This document shows, in pieces, positions 16,807-24,898 of a stretch of DNA of 64,000 bases. The stretch covers positions 178,217-242,216 of the forward strand of contig NZ_BEGX01000077.1 of the NCBI RefSeq assembly GCF_002583555.1. Direction: 5' to 3'. The notes beneath the pieces are model-generated. The model had not been told where the DNA came from. It searched no databases and worked only from the letters and a program-made list of their open reading frames with translations. Origin of the DNA: Pseudonocardia sp. N23. GTDB lineage: Bacteria > Actinomycetota > Actinomycetes > Mycobacteriales > Pseudonocardiaceae. A program made the translations under genes and the position numbers. Positions within the stretch are counted from its first letter, which is position 1; each line of letters begins with the position of its first letter.

Positions 16807-17742
16807 TCACCCCGGCGCGGGGCCAGCGGGCCGGGCGCCGACGGCCTCCATGGCCTCGAAGCGGTGCAGCAGGTGGGTGCCGCGCGCGGTGATCAGTGCG
16901 ATCCCGGCGACGACCACCAGCGCGGCGATGCACTCCCCGACGAGCTTGCCGGGGGAGGTGTCGAGCTGCTCGCCCAGCCAGCCGACCCCGATCAGGACGG
17001 CGACGACCGGGTCGACGCTGGTGATCACCGCGACCGCGGGCGAGATCAGCCTGCCCTGCTGGAACGTGTTCTGGCTGAGCAGGAACCCGAGCGGCCCGAT
17101 CACACACACCACGTAGAGCGCCATGTGCCCGAACGGCTCGGTCCAGCCGATGCGCAGCTGCCCGGTGACGACCTTCATCAGCCCCGCGGTGACGCCGTAG
17201 AGCACCCCGGTGGCCAGGGCGAGTGCCAGCACCCGCGACGGGTGCGCGACCACCGCCGCGTAGACCAGGCAGCCCACGACGAGCGCGGCGAGCGCGATCC
17301 CCAGCGGCAGCCCGTCGGACAGGTCGAGGCTCTCGTGCGTCCCGCCGGGGATCGGCCGGGCCAGCAGCAGGAACGCCGAGAGGCCCGCGGCGCAGCACAG
17401 CGCGCCGAGCAGGATCACGACGTCGGGGCGGCGCCGGGCCATCAGCGCGGAGAACCCGGCGGCGAACGCGACGCCGGTGACCAGCAGCGGCTGCACGACG
17501 GCGATCGGCCCGAACGCGAGCGCGACGAGCTGCAGCAGCAACGCCGCGATCGTCGCGACGAGACCGAGCAGCCACATCGGCCGGCCGAACAGCTCGACCA
17601 GCAGCCGCGGGCTCAACGTCGGGGTGACCTCCACCTCCTTGGTGGCCCGCTGCTGGGCGGCCGTGGCCAGGCCGAACCCCGCGGCCCCCAGGACGGCAGC
17701 GGGGACCGCGATGAACATGCCCATCGAGGCGTCCAACGCCAC
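16807..17742 (-). CDS. DMT (EamA-like) family transporter
   Basis: 311 aa with about nine or ten hydrophobic helices in two EamA-like halves: 'WLLGLVATIAALLLQLVALAFG', 'PIAVVQPLLVTGVAFAAGF', then 'VLALALATGVLYGVTAGLMK' and 'AVITSVDPVVAVLIGVGWLGE'. The 'VQPLL' and 'DPVVAVLIGV' segments are the repeated EamA signature. This subgroup is an integral-membrane carrier of unknown solute. It is 27 nt downstream of the glycosyltransferase-acyltransferase fusion gene on the same strand, so it could share its transcript. An internal ATG at 17724 is an alternative start. Confidence 0.82.
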   Translation of the reverse strand: MALDASMGMFIAVPAAVLGAAGFGLATAAQQRATKEVEVTPTLSPRLLVELFGRPMWLLGLVATIAALLLQLVALAFGPIAVVQPLLVTGVAFAAGFSALMARRRPDVVILLGALCCAAGLSAFLLLARPIPGGTHESLDLSDGLPLGIALAALVVGCLVYAAVVAHPSRVLALALATGVLYGVTAGLMKVVTGQLRIGWTEPFGHMALYVVCVIGPLGFLLSQNTFQQGRLISPAVAVITSVDPVVAVLIGVGWLGEQLDTSPGKLVGECIAALVVVAGIALITARGTHLLHRFEAMEAVGARPAGPAPG

Positions 17743-17769
17743 CCCCAGCCACTGCTCCCCGGTGTGCGG

Positions 17770-20304
17770 TCACCCCCGGCCGCACACGTCACTCATATCG
17801 CGCAACGACGCGTGGAGACAATCAGGTATTCCCCCGATCCCGCGGACGATACCGGCGTCCACCGACACTCCCAGCGTCGTCCACCGCCCCCAGTTGAGGG
17901 CCCCGACGGCGAGCCCGACGCCCTCGGCCAGCGGCAGGACGGGGTAGACCTCGCTGATCAGGGCGCCGCGCATGTGCAGCGGCCGGCGCGCGCCGGGCAT
18001 GACCGAGGCGAGCAGATGGAAGAACCGCCGCCCGTACACGCCGCCGACCAGTGGCCCCTGCGCGCGGCCGGGCAGCACACCGAGCAGCCGCAGCACGGCG
18101 GCGGCGCCCTCGGGCTGCCCGCTCGTCGTGCCGCGGTCGAGGAGCTCGGCCACCCGGGCGACCCGCGCGGCGGGCGTCATCACCCCCGTCGGGAGGTCGA
18201 GCGACACCGCGGCGGTGCGGTTGCCGGCCGACCGGCTGCCGACACCACGGGCGGTGCGTGTGGTGAGCGGCACCATCGCGCGGACGCGGTCCGGGGCCCC
18301 GCCGGGGGCGTTCGCGTCGAGATGGCGGTGCAGGAACTCGGCGATGACGGCGAGCACCAGCGCGGTGGTGCCGACGCCGTGGCCACGCGCGGTCTCGCGG
18401 ACCTGCTTGCCGTCGAGCCGCACCCCGACGCGGTGGTGGCCGGGACCGCCGACCCGTCCGGTGAGCGGGGACCGGCCCGCGGTGCCCGCCGTCGCGAGGC
18501 CCGCGACGCCGCGGACGATCCGCGCCGCCGCGCGCACCCGGTCGCGGACGGTCGGCGGGCCGCCCGCGTCACCGGGGCCACGGCCGGAGGGACGACCGGG
18601 CAGCGCGGCCTCCTCGTCGGTGAGCAGCCGGATGAGGGCGTCGGTGACCGCGAGCCCGTCACCGAGCGCGTGGTGGACCTTGGCCAGCACCCCGATGCCC
18701 TCGCCACCGGTGTGCCGGGCGATCAGGATCTGCCAGCCGGTCCGCTCGGGGTCGACGGGGTCGGTGAAGAACGCGGTCAGCGCGTCGTCCCAGGTCGCGT
18801 GGTCGCCGCCGGGGCCGACGGAGACCGTGTCGGGGCGGACGTGGCGGGCGGGGTCGGGTGCGGGGTCGACGACCCAGCGCCGCGCCCGGCCGGGTTCGAC
18901 CGGCGCGAGGCGGCGGGTGAGCAGCTCGATGCGTCCCGCCCGCTCGGTGACCAGCTGCGCGACGTGGGCTTGCCACGCCGCGGCGACCCCGGGACCGGCG
19001 CCGGGCCCGGTGACGTCCTCGACCAGCAACCGGGCCCCGACCTGCTGCGGGACGTCGGCGGTCGCGGCGTGCAGGAACAGGGCGTCCTGGGCCCGGACCC
19101 GCTCGCCGGGAACGGTGTCGGGCCGGGCCGGGACGAGCGCGGCGACGTCGGCGGCGAGGTCGGCACCGGCGAGCCGGGCCCGCAGCGTCGCCGCGGTGTC
19201 GGCGCGGACGCCGGGGTCGACGAGCGCGGCGACGGCGTCGCGCAGCTCATCCGGACCGGGGCACACGGTCGCCAGGCCCTCGCGGGCGAGCAGCTCGGCG
19301 TTGGCGCGGCCGTGCCCGGGGATGGGGGCGAACAGCAGCAGCGGCCGCGCGCACGCCAGCGCCTCCAGCGCGGTGGCCCCGCCGGCGTTGGTGACGACGG
19401 CGTCGCAGTCGCGGGTGGTGGCAGCCGGGTCGGACACCCAGTCGACGACGCGCATCCGCACGCCGCGTGGGTGGTGCCCGGCGAGGCGTTCGAGCCGGGT
19501 CCGGACCGACGGCACCCGGCCCGCGCTGACCAGCACGTCGCCGCCGCCGTCGAGCACCGCGGCACAGGCCCCGGCGACGTCGCCGAACGCGAGCGACCCG
19601 CACGAGACGTACACCAGCGGCCGGGCCCGGACGGGCGCGTCGTCGGCGGGCGGTGCGAACGCGCCCGTCACGGGTAGCGCCGCGACCCGGACGGCGGCGC
19701 CGGGCACGGCGCGGCGCAACAGCCGCGCACCGCCGGGAGTGCTCACGAGGTGCAGGTCGAGGGCCTTGTCCCCCCACAGCGGGTGGGGTGCGGGGTCGGC
19801 GACGAGCGCGGCGGCCGGCACGGTCAGCCTGCCCGTGCGGCGCAGCCGGCCCAGGCCCAGCACCGCCTCGGGAAAGGTGGCGACGACGAGGTCGGGCTCG
19901 TGCGCGGCCAGCGCCGTCGCGATGCCGCGGGCGCTCCAGCGGGACACGACCGCGCGGGTCCCGGCCCGGAACGGCGGCACGTGCCACAGCGCCCGGAAGT
20001 ACAGCTCGTAGAGCCAGGGCAGGCGGCGCACGCACCCGGCGTAGATCGCGGGGAACAGCGACCCGGCGGCGGGCCCCATGGCGTCGAGTGTCTCGGTCCA
20101 GACGACCTCGACGCCGGGCCACAGTGCGCGGGCCTGCTCCTCGACGGCGCGGGCGGCGGCGTGATGGCCCTCGCCGAGGCTGCCGGTGACGAGCAGGACC
20201 CGCCGGGGCGCGCCGGGCGGCGGCGCCGGGGGAGCGGGAGGGGACGCGACCGCAGGGCGGGTCCCGGTGCCGGTTCCGACGGACGTGCTCGTGCCGGTGC
20301 TCAT
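17770..20304 (-). CDS. Fusion: MGDG synthase-like glycosyltransferase + WS/DGAT acyltransferase
   Basis: 844 aa in one uninterrupted frame. After a ~33-residue Thr/Pro leader, residues ~34-400 are a GT28/MGDG-synthase-like glycosyltransferase: 'SLGEGHH' (42-48), 'VYVSCGSLAFGDV' and the nucleotide-sugar segment 'VTNAGGATALEAL...APIPGHGRANAELL'. Residues ~405-844 are a wax ester synthase/diacylglycerol acyltransferase domain: 'RVRAQDALFLHAAT', the catalytic HHxxxDG as HHALGDG (544-550), 'VPLTTRTARG', 'GNRTAAVSLDLP' and 'GGIPDCLHASL'. Known families imply a sugar transfer to a lipid and an acyl-CoA ester-forming step; joining them suggests an acylated glycolipid. Divergent from a second glycosyltransferase of the same family and adjacent to the hopanoid block. 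The product is not predictable. Confidence 0.88.
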   Translation of the reverse strand: MSTGTSTSVGTGTGTRPAVASPPAPPAPPPGAPRRVLLVTGSLGEGHHAAARAVEEQARALWPGVEVVWTETLDAMGPAAGSLFPAIYAGCVRRLPWLYELYFRALWHVPPFRAGTRAVVSRWSARGIATALAAHEPDLVVATFPEAVLGLGRLRRTGRLTVPAAALVADPAPHPLWGDKALDLHLVSTPGGARLLRRAVPGAAVRVAALPVTGAFAPPADDAPVRARPLVYVSCGSLAFGDVAGACAAVLDGGGDVLVSAGRVPSVRTRLERLAGHHPRGVRMRVVDWVSDPAATTRDCDAVVTNAGGATALEALACARPLLLFAPIPGHGRANAELLAREGLATVCPGPDELRDAVAALVDPGVRADTAATLRARLAGADLAADVAALVPARPDTVPGERVRAQDALFLHAATADVPQQVGARLLVEDVTGPGAGPGVAAAWQAHVAQLVTERAGRIELLTRRLAPVEPGRARRWVVDPAPDPARHVRPDTVSVGPGGDHATWDDALTAFFTDPVDPERTGWQILIARHTGGEGIGVLAKVHHALGDGLAVTDALIRLLTDEEAALPGRPSGRGPGDAGGPPTVRDRVRAAARIVRGVAGLATAGTAGRSPLTGRVGGPGHHRVGVRLDGKQVRETARGHGVGTTALVLAVIAEFLHRHLDANAPGGAPDRVRAMVPLTTRTARGVGSRSAGNRTAAVSLDLPTGVMTPAARVARVAELLDRGTTSGQPEGAAAVLRLLGVLPGRAQGPLVGGVYGRRFFHLLASVMPGARRPLHMRGALISEVYPVLPLAEGVGLAVGALNWGRWTTLGVSVDAGIVRGIGGIPDCLHASLRDMSDVCGRG

Positions 20305-20353
20305 CCCGCCACCCGTTCCGTGCTCGTGCCTGCGCGGGCGGCACTGCGCGCCG

Positions 20354-20369
20354 GGCGGGACGTCCCGCC
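20354..20369. promoter_or_regulatory. 16-bp palindrome between two divergent glycosyltransferase genes
   Basis: GGCGGGAC/GTCCCGCC is a perfect dyad with no spacer, centred in the 101-bp gap between the two glycosyltransferase starts (20304 minus, 20406 plus). The position suits a shared operator. GC-rich palindromes occur by chance more often here, so moderate support only. Confidence 0.4.
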
Positions 20370-20392
20370 GGACGCCGCGCCGGTGACCGCGC

Positions 20393-20398
20393 TAGCGT
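20393..20398 (+). promoter_or_regulatory. -10 element of a probable leaderless promoter
   Basis: TAGCGT fits the TAnnnT actinobacterial -10 and ends 7 nt before GTG 20406, so transcription would begin at or near the start codon. No Shine-Dalgarno sequence precedes that GTG, which agrees with a leaderless mRNA. Confidence 0.5.
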
Positions 20399-20405
20399 TC
20401 GTGTC

Positions 20406-21551
20406 GTGGAGATGATCGGCCCGCACGACGGGCCGGGCAGGGTCCTGGTGCTCTCCGCACCGGTCGGGGAGGGCCACGTCGCCGCGGCCCGGGCACTGGC
20501 GGCGCGGATGCGGGCGTTGTGGCCGCGCACGGTGGTGCGCGAGGTGGAGAGCACCGGCAGCGCGCACCGCGACGCCACCCTGGCCCGCAGCTACGCGGCG
20601 ACGATGCGCTGGGCGCCAGGCCTCTACGGCGTCGCCTACGACGCGCTGCTGCACGCCCCGCGGGCCGCCGGGCCGTTCAAGGCGGTGACCGCGGCCCGCA
20701 TCGGCCACGACCTCGCCGGACTCGTCGACGCCGAGCACCCCGACCTCGTCGTGTCGACCTACCCGATGACCAGCGGCGGGCTGGCGTGGCTGCGCCGCCA
20801 CGGCAGGCTGCCGGGGCGCAGCGTCGCCGTCGTCACCGACATGGCCGTGCACCCGTACTGGGCGTGGCGCGACGTCGACGAGACGTGGACGCTGCTGGAG
20901 TCCTCCCGCGACCAGGCACTGGCCGCGGCCCCCGGCGCCGACGTGCGGGTCGCGCCCGCAGCCGTCGACGTCCGGTTCGCCCCGTGCGACCGGGTCGAGG
21001 CCCGCGCCGGCCTCGGCTGGCCGGGAGACGGGTTCACCGTGCTCGTGTCCGGGGGGTCCCTCGGCTTCGGGGACGTGACGGAGGTCGTCGACGCGGTGCT
21101 CGCCGCGCGGCCCCCCGTGCGGGTCGTCGTGCTCTGCGGGCGCAACGAGCGGCTGCGCACGGAGCTGGCGGCCCGCGGTCTGCCGGAGGCGACGTTGCGC
21201 GTCGTCGGCTGGACCGACCGGGTGCCCGACCTCGTCGCGGCGAGCGACGTCGTCCTCACCACCGCGGGCGGAGTCATCGCGACCGAGGCGCTCGCGGTGG
21301 GGCGTCCGGTCGTGTTCGCCGCGCCCGTCGCCGGGCACGGCCGCGCCGGGGCGCGGCTGGCCGAGGAGGCGGGCCTCGCACTGGTGTGCCCGCGCCCTGC
21401 CGACGTCACCACCACCATCGCCCGGCTGGCTGCCGACCCCGGGGTCACGGCGCCGCTGCGGGCGCGGGCCGCCGAGTTCGGGGCCCGTGACCTCGACGCC
21501 GCACTGCGGGACCTGGCCGTGCGGGTCCGTACCCCCGCTGCGCGGGCCTGA
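20406..21551 (+). CDS. MGDG synthase-like glycosyltransferase (GT28 superfamily)
   Basis: 381 aa. Same fold as the N-terminal half of the divergent fusion protein: 'VLSAPVGEGHVAAARALAARM' at the N-terminus, 'HPDLVVSTYPMTSGGLAWL', the strand-loop 'VLVSGGSLGFGDVTEVVD', and the sugar-nucleotide site 'TTAGGVIATEALAVGRP...APVAGHGRAGARL'. Relatives transfer a hexose to diacylglycerol at the membrane (MGDG_synth plus GT28 C-terminal domain). No acyltransferase domain is attached here. GTG 20406 is probably leaderless; ATG 20412 is possible. Sharing a promoter region with the fusion gene suggests the two sugars are added to the same lipid or related lipids. Confidence 0.85.
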   Translation: MEMIGPHDGPGRVLVLSAPVGEGHVAAARALAARMRALWPRTVVREVESTGSAHRDATLARSYAATMRWAPGLYGVAYDALLHAPRAAGPFKAVTAARIGHDLAGLVDAEHPDLVVSTYPMTSGGLAWLRRHGRLPGRSVAVVTDMAVHPYWAWRDVDETWTLLESSRDQALAAAPGADVRVAPAAVDVRFAPCDRVEARAGLGWPGDGFTVLVSGGSLGFGDVTEVVDAVLAARPPVRVVVLCGRNERLRTELAARGLPEATLRVVGWTDRVPDLVAASDVVLTTAGGVIATEALAVGRPVVFAAPVAGHGRAGARLAEEAGLALVCPRPADVTTTIARLAADPGVTAPLRARAAEFGARDLDAALRDLAVRVRTPAARA

Positions 21552-21565
21552 GGCGAACCCGCAGG

Positions 21566-22246
21566 TCAGCCCACGCGGACGGGACCGGCGACGGGCAACC
21601 CGACGCGCAGCCGGATGCCCTGCCCGCGCATCGAGCGGCGGAACCACCACAGCGATGTCACGATCCCCAGACCGACCAGCGAGTACGAGCCCGCCGTGGA
21701 CACCATCAGATAGTTGCCGACGGTCTGGGTCGCGAGCACCGTGAGCGTCGTCGCCCCGTTGATCAGGAACACGATCGCCCACAGCAGTGACACCCGCTTG
21801 AAGAACCGCTTCATGTGCGGGTGCGCGGTGAGGCTGTCGGGGAAGGCGCAGAAGTCGTCGGCCAGCTTGGCCAGCAAGGGACGGTCGAAGCCGAGGGTGG
21901 CCAGCAGCAGCAGGGCGAAGACGAAGTTCTGCACCGTCGGCTGCAGGAAGTACAGGAACGCGCTTCCCGTCCACAGCCCGATGACGGTGCGCGCCACCAG
22001 CAGCACCGTGCTGATGACGAGGATCGCTGGGACGCGGCGTCGCAGGACCAGCCGGCGCCCGATCGCCACCGCCGACCAGGACAGGGCCGCGAGCAGTCCG
22101 GCGTCGAAGCCCGCGTGGGTGAACAGCACCCAGAACAGGGCAAGCGGGATGAGCGTCGACTCGAGAAGTGGACGCCCGGCCTGCCGCAGGAGCGACCCGA
22201 TCGGAGGGAGGTGGATCAGGGTCGTCACGCGGGGGTGGTCCGGCAT
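21566..22246 (-). CDS. VC0807-like integral membrane protein
   Basis: 226 aa with about six hydrophobic helices. The conserved stretch 'WTGSAFLYFLQP' and 'FFKRVSLLWAIVFLINGATTL' is what I remember of the VC0807 family, membrane proteins of unknown function distantly like septation protein A. Start ATG 22246 was chosen; a GTG at 22228 is the alternative. It follows hpnH on the same strand after 118 bp and ends 14 bp from the convergent glycosyltransferase gene. Its place downstream of a hopanoid operon hints at a membrane-lipid role, but nothing more can be said. Confidence 0.75.
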   Translation of the reverse strand: MPDHPRVTTLIHLPPIGSLLRQAGRPLLESTLIPLALFWVLFTHAGFDAGLLAALSWSAVAIGRRLVLRRRVPAILVISTVLLVARTVIGLWTGSAFLYFLQPTVQNFVFALLLLATLGFDRPLLAKLADDFCAFPDSLTAHPHMKRFFKRVSLLWAIVFLINGATTLTVLATQTVGNYLMVSTAGSYSLVGLGIVTSLWWFRRSMRGQGIRLRVGLPVAGPVRVG

Positions 22247-22364
22247 TCGCGCGGTCCGCCTCTCCTGTCGGGGTCGCCGAAGCATAACGACCCCGGTAAC
22301 GAGGAGATAACGGGGCCGACGCCCGAATTGTGGCGCCCCGGGTCGCGCGGAACGTGGCGACCCC

Positions 22365-23369
22365 TCAGCTTCCGGTCGCCGCGCGGAGTGACTCGCGCAG
22401 CGACCCCATCGTCGCGAAGACTGCTGACGGCTCGTATCCGCAGTGCGCCATGCAGTTGGCGCACCGTTCGTCCTTGCCCCGGCCGAACGCGTCCCAGTCC
22501 GTCTCGTCGATGAGTTCCCTGTACGTGGAGACATACCCGTCGTCGAGCAGATAACACGGCTTCTGCCAACCGAGCAGAGAATATGACGGAATGGCCCAGG
22601 CCGTGCAGTTCAGATCGACCTTGCCCTCGAGGAAGTCGAGGAAGACCGGCGAGTGGTTGAGCCGCCACTTCTTCCGCCGCCCGCCGTCGAACGCCTTGCG
22701 GAACAGCTCCCGGGTCTGCTCGACGCCGAGCCAGTGCTCCTGGTCGGGCGCCTTCTCGTAGGCGTACCCGGGGGAGATCTGCATGTTGTCGACGCCGAGG
22801 TCGTCGTTGAGGAAGTCCAGCACGTCGATGACGTCCTGGGGGGTGTCGGTGTCGAAGAACGTCGTGTTGGTGTTGACGCGGAAACCGAGCTTCTTGGCCT
22901 GCTCGATCGCGGCCACCGCCTGGTCGAACACGCCGTCCTTGCTCACCGACGCGTCGTGGCGCTCACGGAGACCGTCGATGTGCACCATCCACGCGAAGTT
23001 CTTGTGCGGCGAGAACTTGTGGATGTGCTTGGGCAGCAGCACCGCGTTCGTGCACAGGAACACGATCTTGTTGCGGTCGAGCAGCTCCTGGACGATCTGC
23101 TCGATCTGTGGGTGCATCAGCGGCTCGCCACCTGCGATGGAGACCATCGGGGCGCCGGACTCCATGATCGCGCCCACCGCCTGTTCGACGGGCATCCGCT
23201 GCTTGAGCAGTGCGGCGGGCTGCTGGATCTTTCCGCAGCCGTTGCACTTCAGGTTGCACGCGAACAGCGGTTCGAGCTCGACGAGCAGCGGGAACTTGTC
23301 GACACGCTTGATCTTCTGCTTCATCAGGTACGCGCCCAGCCGCACGGACTGTCGCATCGGCATCGCCAT
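22365..23369 (-). CDS. hpnH: Hopanoid biosynthesis radical SAM protein HpnH
   Basis: 334 aa. The radical SAM cluster is C38-x3-C42-x2-C45 in 'ACNLKCNGCGK', followed by 'GGEPLMHPQIEQI'. HpnH adds the adenosyl group to diploptene to give adenosylhopane, the first step of side-chain extension. The C-terminal Cys residues ('ERCANCMAHCGYEPSAV') match the family's SPASM-like tail. ATG overlaps the preceding stop by one base (TAATG) and has a strong GGAGG RBS. It is the last gene of the hopanoid operon proper. Confidence 0.93.
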   Translation of the reverse strand: MAMPMRQSVRLGAYLMKQKIKRVDKFPLLVELEPLFACNLKCNGCGKIQQPAALLKQRMPVEQAVGAIMESGAPMVSIAGGEPLMHPQIEQIVQELLDRNKIVFLCTNAVLLPKHIHKFSPHKNFAWMVHIDGLRERHDASVSKDGVFDQAVAAIEQAKKLGFRVNTNTTFFDTDTPQDVIDVLDFLNDDLGVDNMQISPGYAYEKAPDQEHWLGVEQTRELFRKAFDGGRRKKWRLNHSPVFLDFLEGKVDLNCTAWAIPSYSLLGWQKPCYLLDDGYVSTYRELIDETDWDAFGRGKDERCANCMAHCGYEPSAVFATMGSLRESLRAATGS

Positions 23370-24898
23370 TACCGGCTCACCTCCTTGGGAAGGGTGAATC
23401 TGATGTTCTCCGAACCGGTCGAGGTGGCCGTGACGGTCACCGGGCCCAGCCCGGACACACAGGAGACGACCTCGTCGACGAGGTCGTCGGGGGCGGACGC
23501 GCCCGCCGACAGCCCGATCCGCCGCACCCCGGCGAACCAGGCCAGGTCGAGCTCGCCGACGTCCTCGACGAGATGGGCGGGCACGCCGTCGCGCGCGGCG
23601 ACCTCGGCGAGGCGCCGCGAGTTGGACGAGTTCGGCGACCCGACGACCACGACGAGGTCGACGTCGGCCGCGACCGCGCGGACGGCCCGCTGGCGGTTGG
23701 TCGTCGCGTAGCAGATGTCGTCCTGGCGGGGGGCGCGGATCGCGGGGAACCGCTCGCGCAGGATCGTCGCGATCCGCATCGCCTCGTCGACCGCGAGGGT
23801 CGTCTGCATCGCGTAGGCGACCCGGCTCGCGTCGGGGACCTCGACGGTGCGGGCGTGCTGCTCGTCCTCGACGACCGTGACCTGCGACGGTGCCTCACCG
23901 ACGGTGCCCTCGACCTCCTCGTGGTCGGAGTGCCCGATGAGCAGGACCGTCTGGCCGCGGCCGGCGTGCCGTCTCACCTCGGTGTGCACCTTGGCCACGA
24001 GCGGGCAGGTGGCGTCCACGACGGCGAGGCCGCGGGCGTCGGCGTCGGCGCGGACGGCGGGGGAGACCCCGTGCGCGGCGAGGACGACGTGGGCGCCGCG
24101 GGGGACCTCGTCGACCTCCTGGACGAACACCGCGCCGCGCTCGGTGAGCCGCCGCACGACGTGGGCGTTGTGCACGATCTGGCGGCGCACGTAGACGGGT
24201 GCGCCGAACTGGTCGAGCGCCCGGTCGACGATCTCGATCGCCCGCTCCACCCCCGCGCAGAACGACCGTGGCTCGGCGAGCGTGACGGTGCGCGGACCGG
24301 TGGCGTCGAGCCAGGCGCGCAGCGCGGGTGCCGTCCTGCGCAGTGTCCGCAGTGCGGTGAGGCCGCGGGCGGGGGTGCCGGGCCGCAGCAGCGGCGCACC
24401 CGGGGTGTCGACGACGACGCGCACCACCGCGAACGGTCCGCCCGCCGCGGCGGCGGCGAGGACGGCGGACTCCATGTCGACGGCCAGCGCGCCCGTCGTG
24501 GCCAGCGCGATCCGGCGGTCGCCGTCGACGACCTGCGCGGTGGTGACGACCGGCCCGACGTGCACCCGCAGCCCCTGCGCGCGCAGCGCGGCGGCGAGCG
24601 GGCGGGCCGTCGGGACGGTGACGGGGCCGCGGGCGCCGGTGGCGTCGCGGACCTCGTCGGCGACGACGACGTCACCGGGCCGGACCTGCGGCGCCAGCGC
24701 CCCCGCCACGCCCGCGACGAGGACGGGTCGTGGCCCGTCGGCGGCCAGCGCCGCGACGGCACCGCCGGCACGGCGGCCCATCCCGGTCCGCACGACCCGC
24801 ACCCCGCGCAGCGCGCCGACGTCGAGGGCGCGGCGCTCGACCCCGAGCGGCGCACAGACCACCGGGGGGCCGAGGGTCGCCGGGAGCGGCGTGGTCAC
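23369..24898 (-). CDS. ispH: Fusion: HpnG-like hopanoid phosphorylase + IspH (HMBPP reductase)
   Basis: 509 aa in one frame. Residues 1-~203 are a nucleoside-phosphorylase fold ('VAGVAGALAPQVRPGDVVVADEV', 'LAVDMESA' at 139-146), the HpnG family that removes adenine from adenosylhopane to give ribosylhopane. Residues ~205-509 are a full IspH with its three cluster cysteines C214 ('FCAGVERA'), C298 ('DATCPLVAK') and C396 ('DICYATTNRQ') and 'AAHGVSP'; this makes IPP and DMAPP from HMBPP. There is no visible linker. Both halves look intact. One polypeptide thus joins the last isoprenoid-precursor step to hopanoid tailoring. GTG start overlaps the cyclase stop by 4 nt. Confidence 0.92.
   Translation of the reverse strand: MTTPLPATLGPPVVCAPLGVERRALDVGALRGVRVVRTGMGRRAGGAVAALAADGPRPVLVAGVAGALAPQVRPGDVVVADEVRDATGARGPVTVPTARPLAAALRAQGLRVHVGPVVTTAQVVDGDRRIALATTGALAVDMESAVLAAAAAGGPFAVVRVVVDTPGAPLLRPGTPARGLTALRTLRRTAPALRAWLDATGPRTVTLAEPRSFCAGVERAIEIVDRALDQFGAPVYVRRQIVHNAHVVRRLTERGAVFVQEVDEVPRGAHVVLAAHGVSPAVRADADARGLAVVDATCPLVAKVHTEVRRHAGRGQTVLLIGHSDHEEVEGTVGEAPSQVTVVEDEQHARTVEVPDASRVAYAMQTTLAVDEAMRIATILRERFPAIRAPRQDDICYATTNRQRAVRAVAADVDLVVVVGSPNSSNSRRLAEVAARDGVPAHLVEDVGELDLAWFAGVRRIGLSAGASAPDDLVDEVVSCVSGLGPVTVTATSTGSENIRFTLPKEVSR

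Noticed and set aside
16420-19677. Long 1085-codon open frame on the plus strand
   Set aside because: Antisense to the SDR, DMT and fusion genes; composition is Arg/Gly/Pro-rich with no domain, typical of high-GC antisense frames.
22270-22320. Possible terminator with TAACG repeats after hpnH
   Set aside because: Stem has too many mismatches to call; could be promoter sequence of the VC0807 gene.
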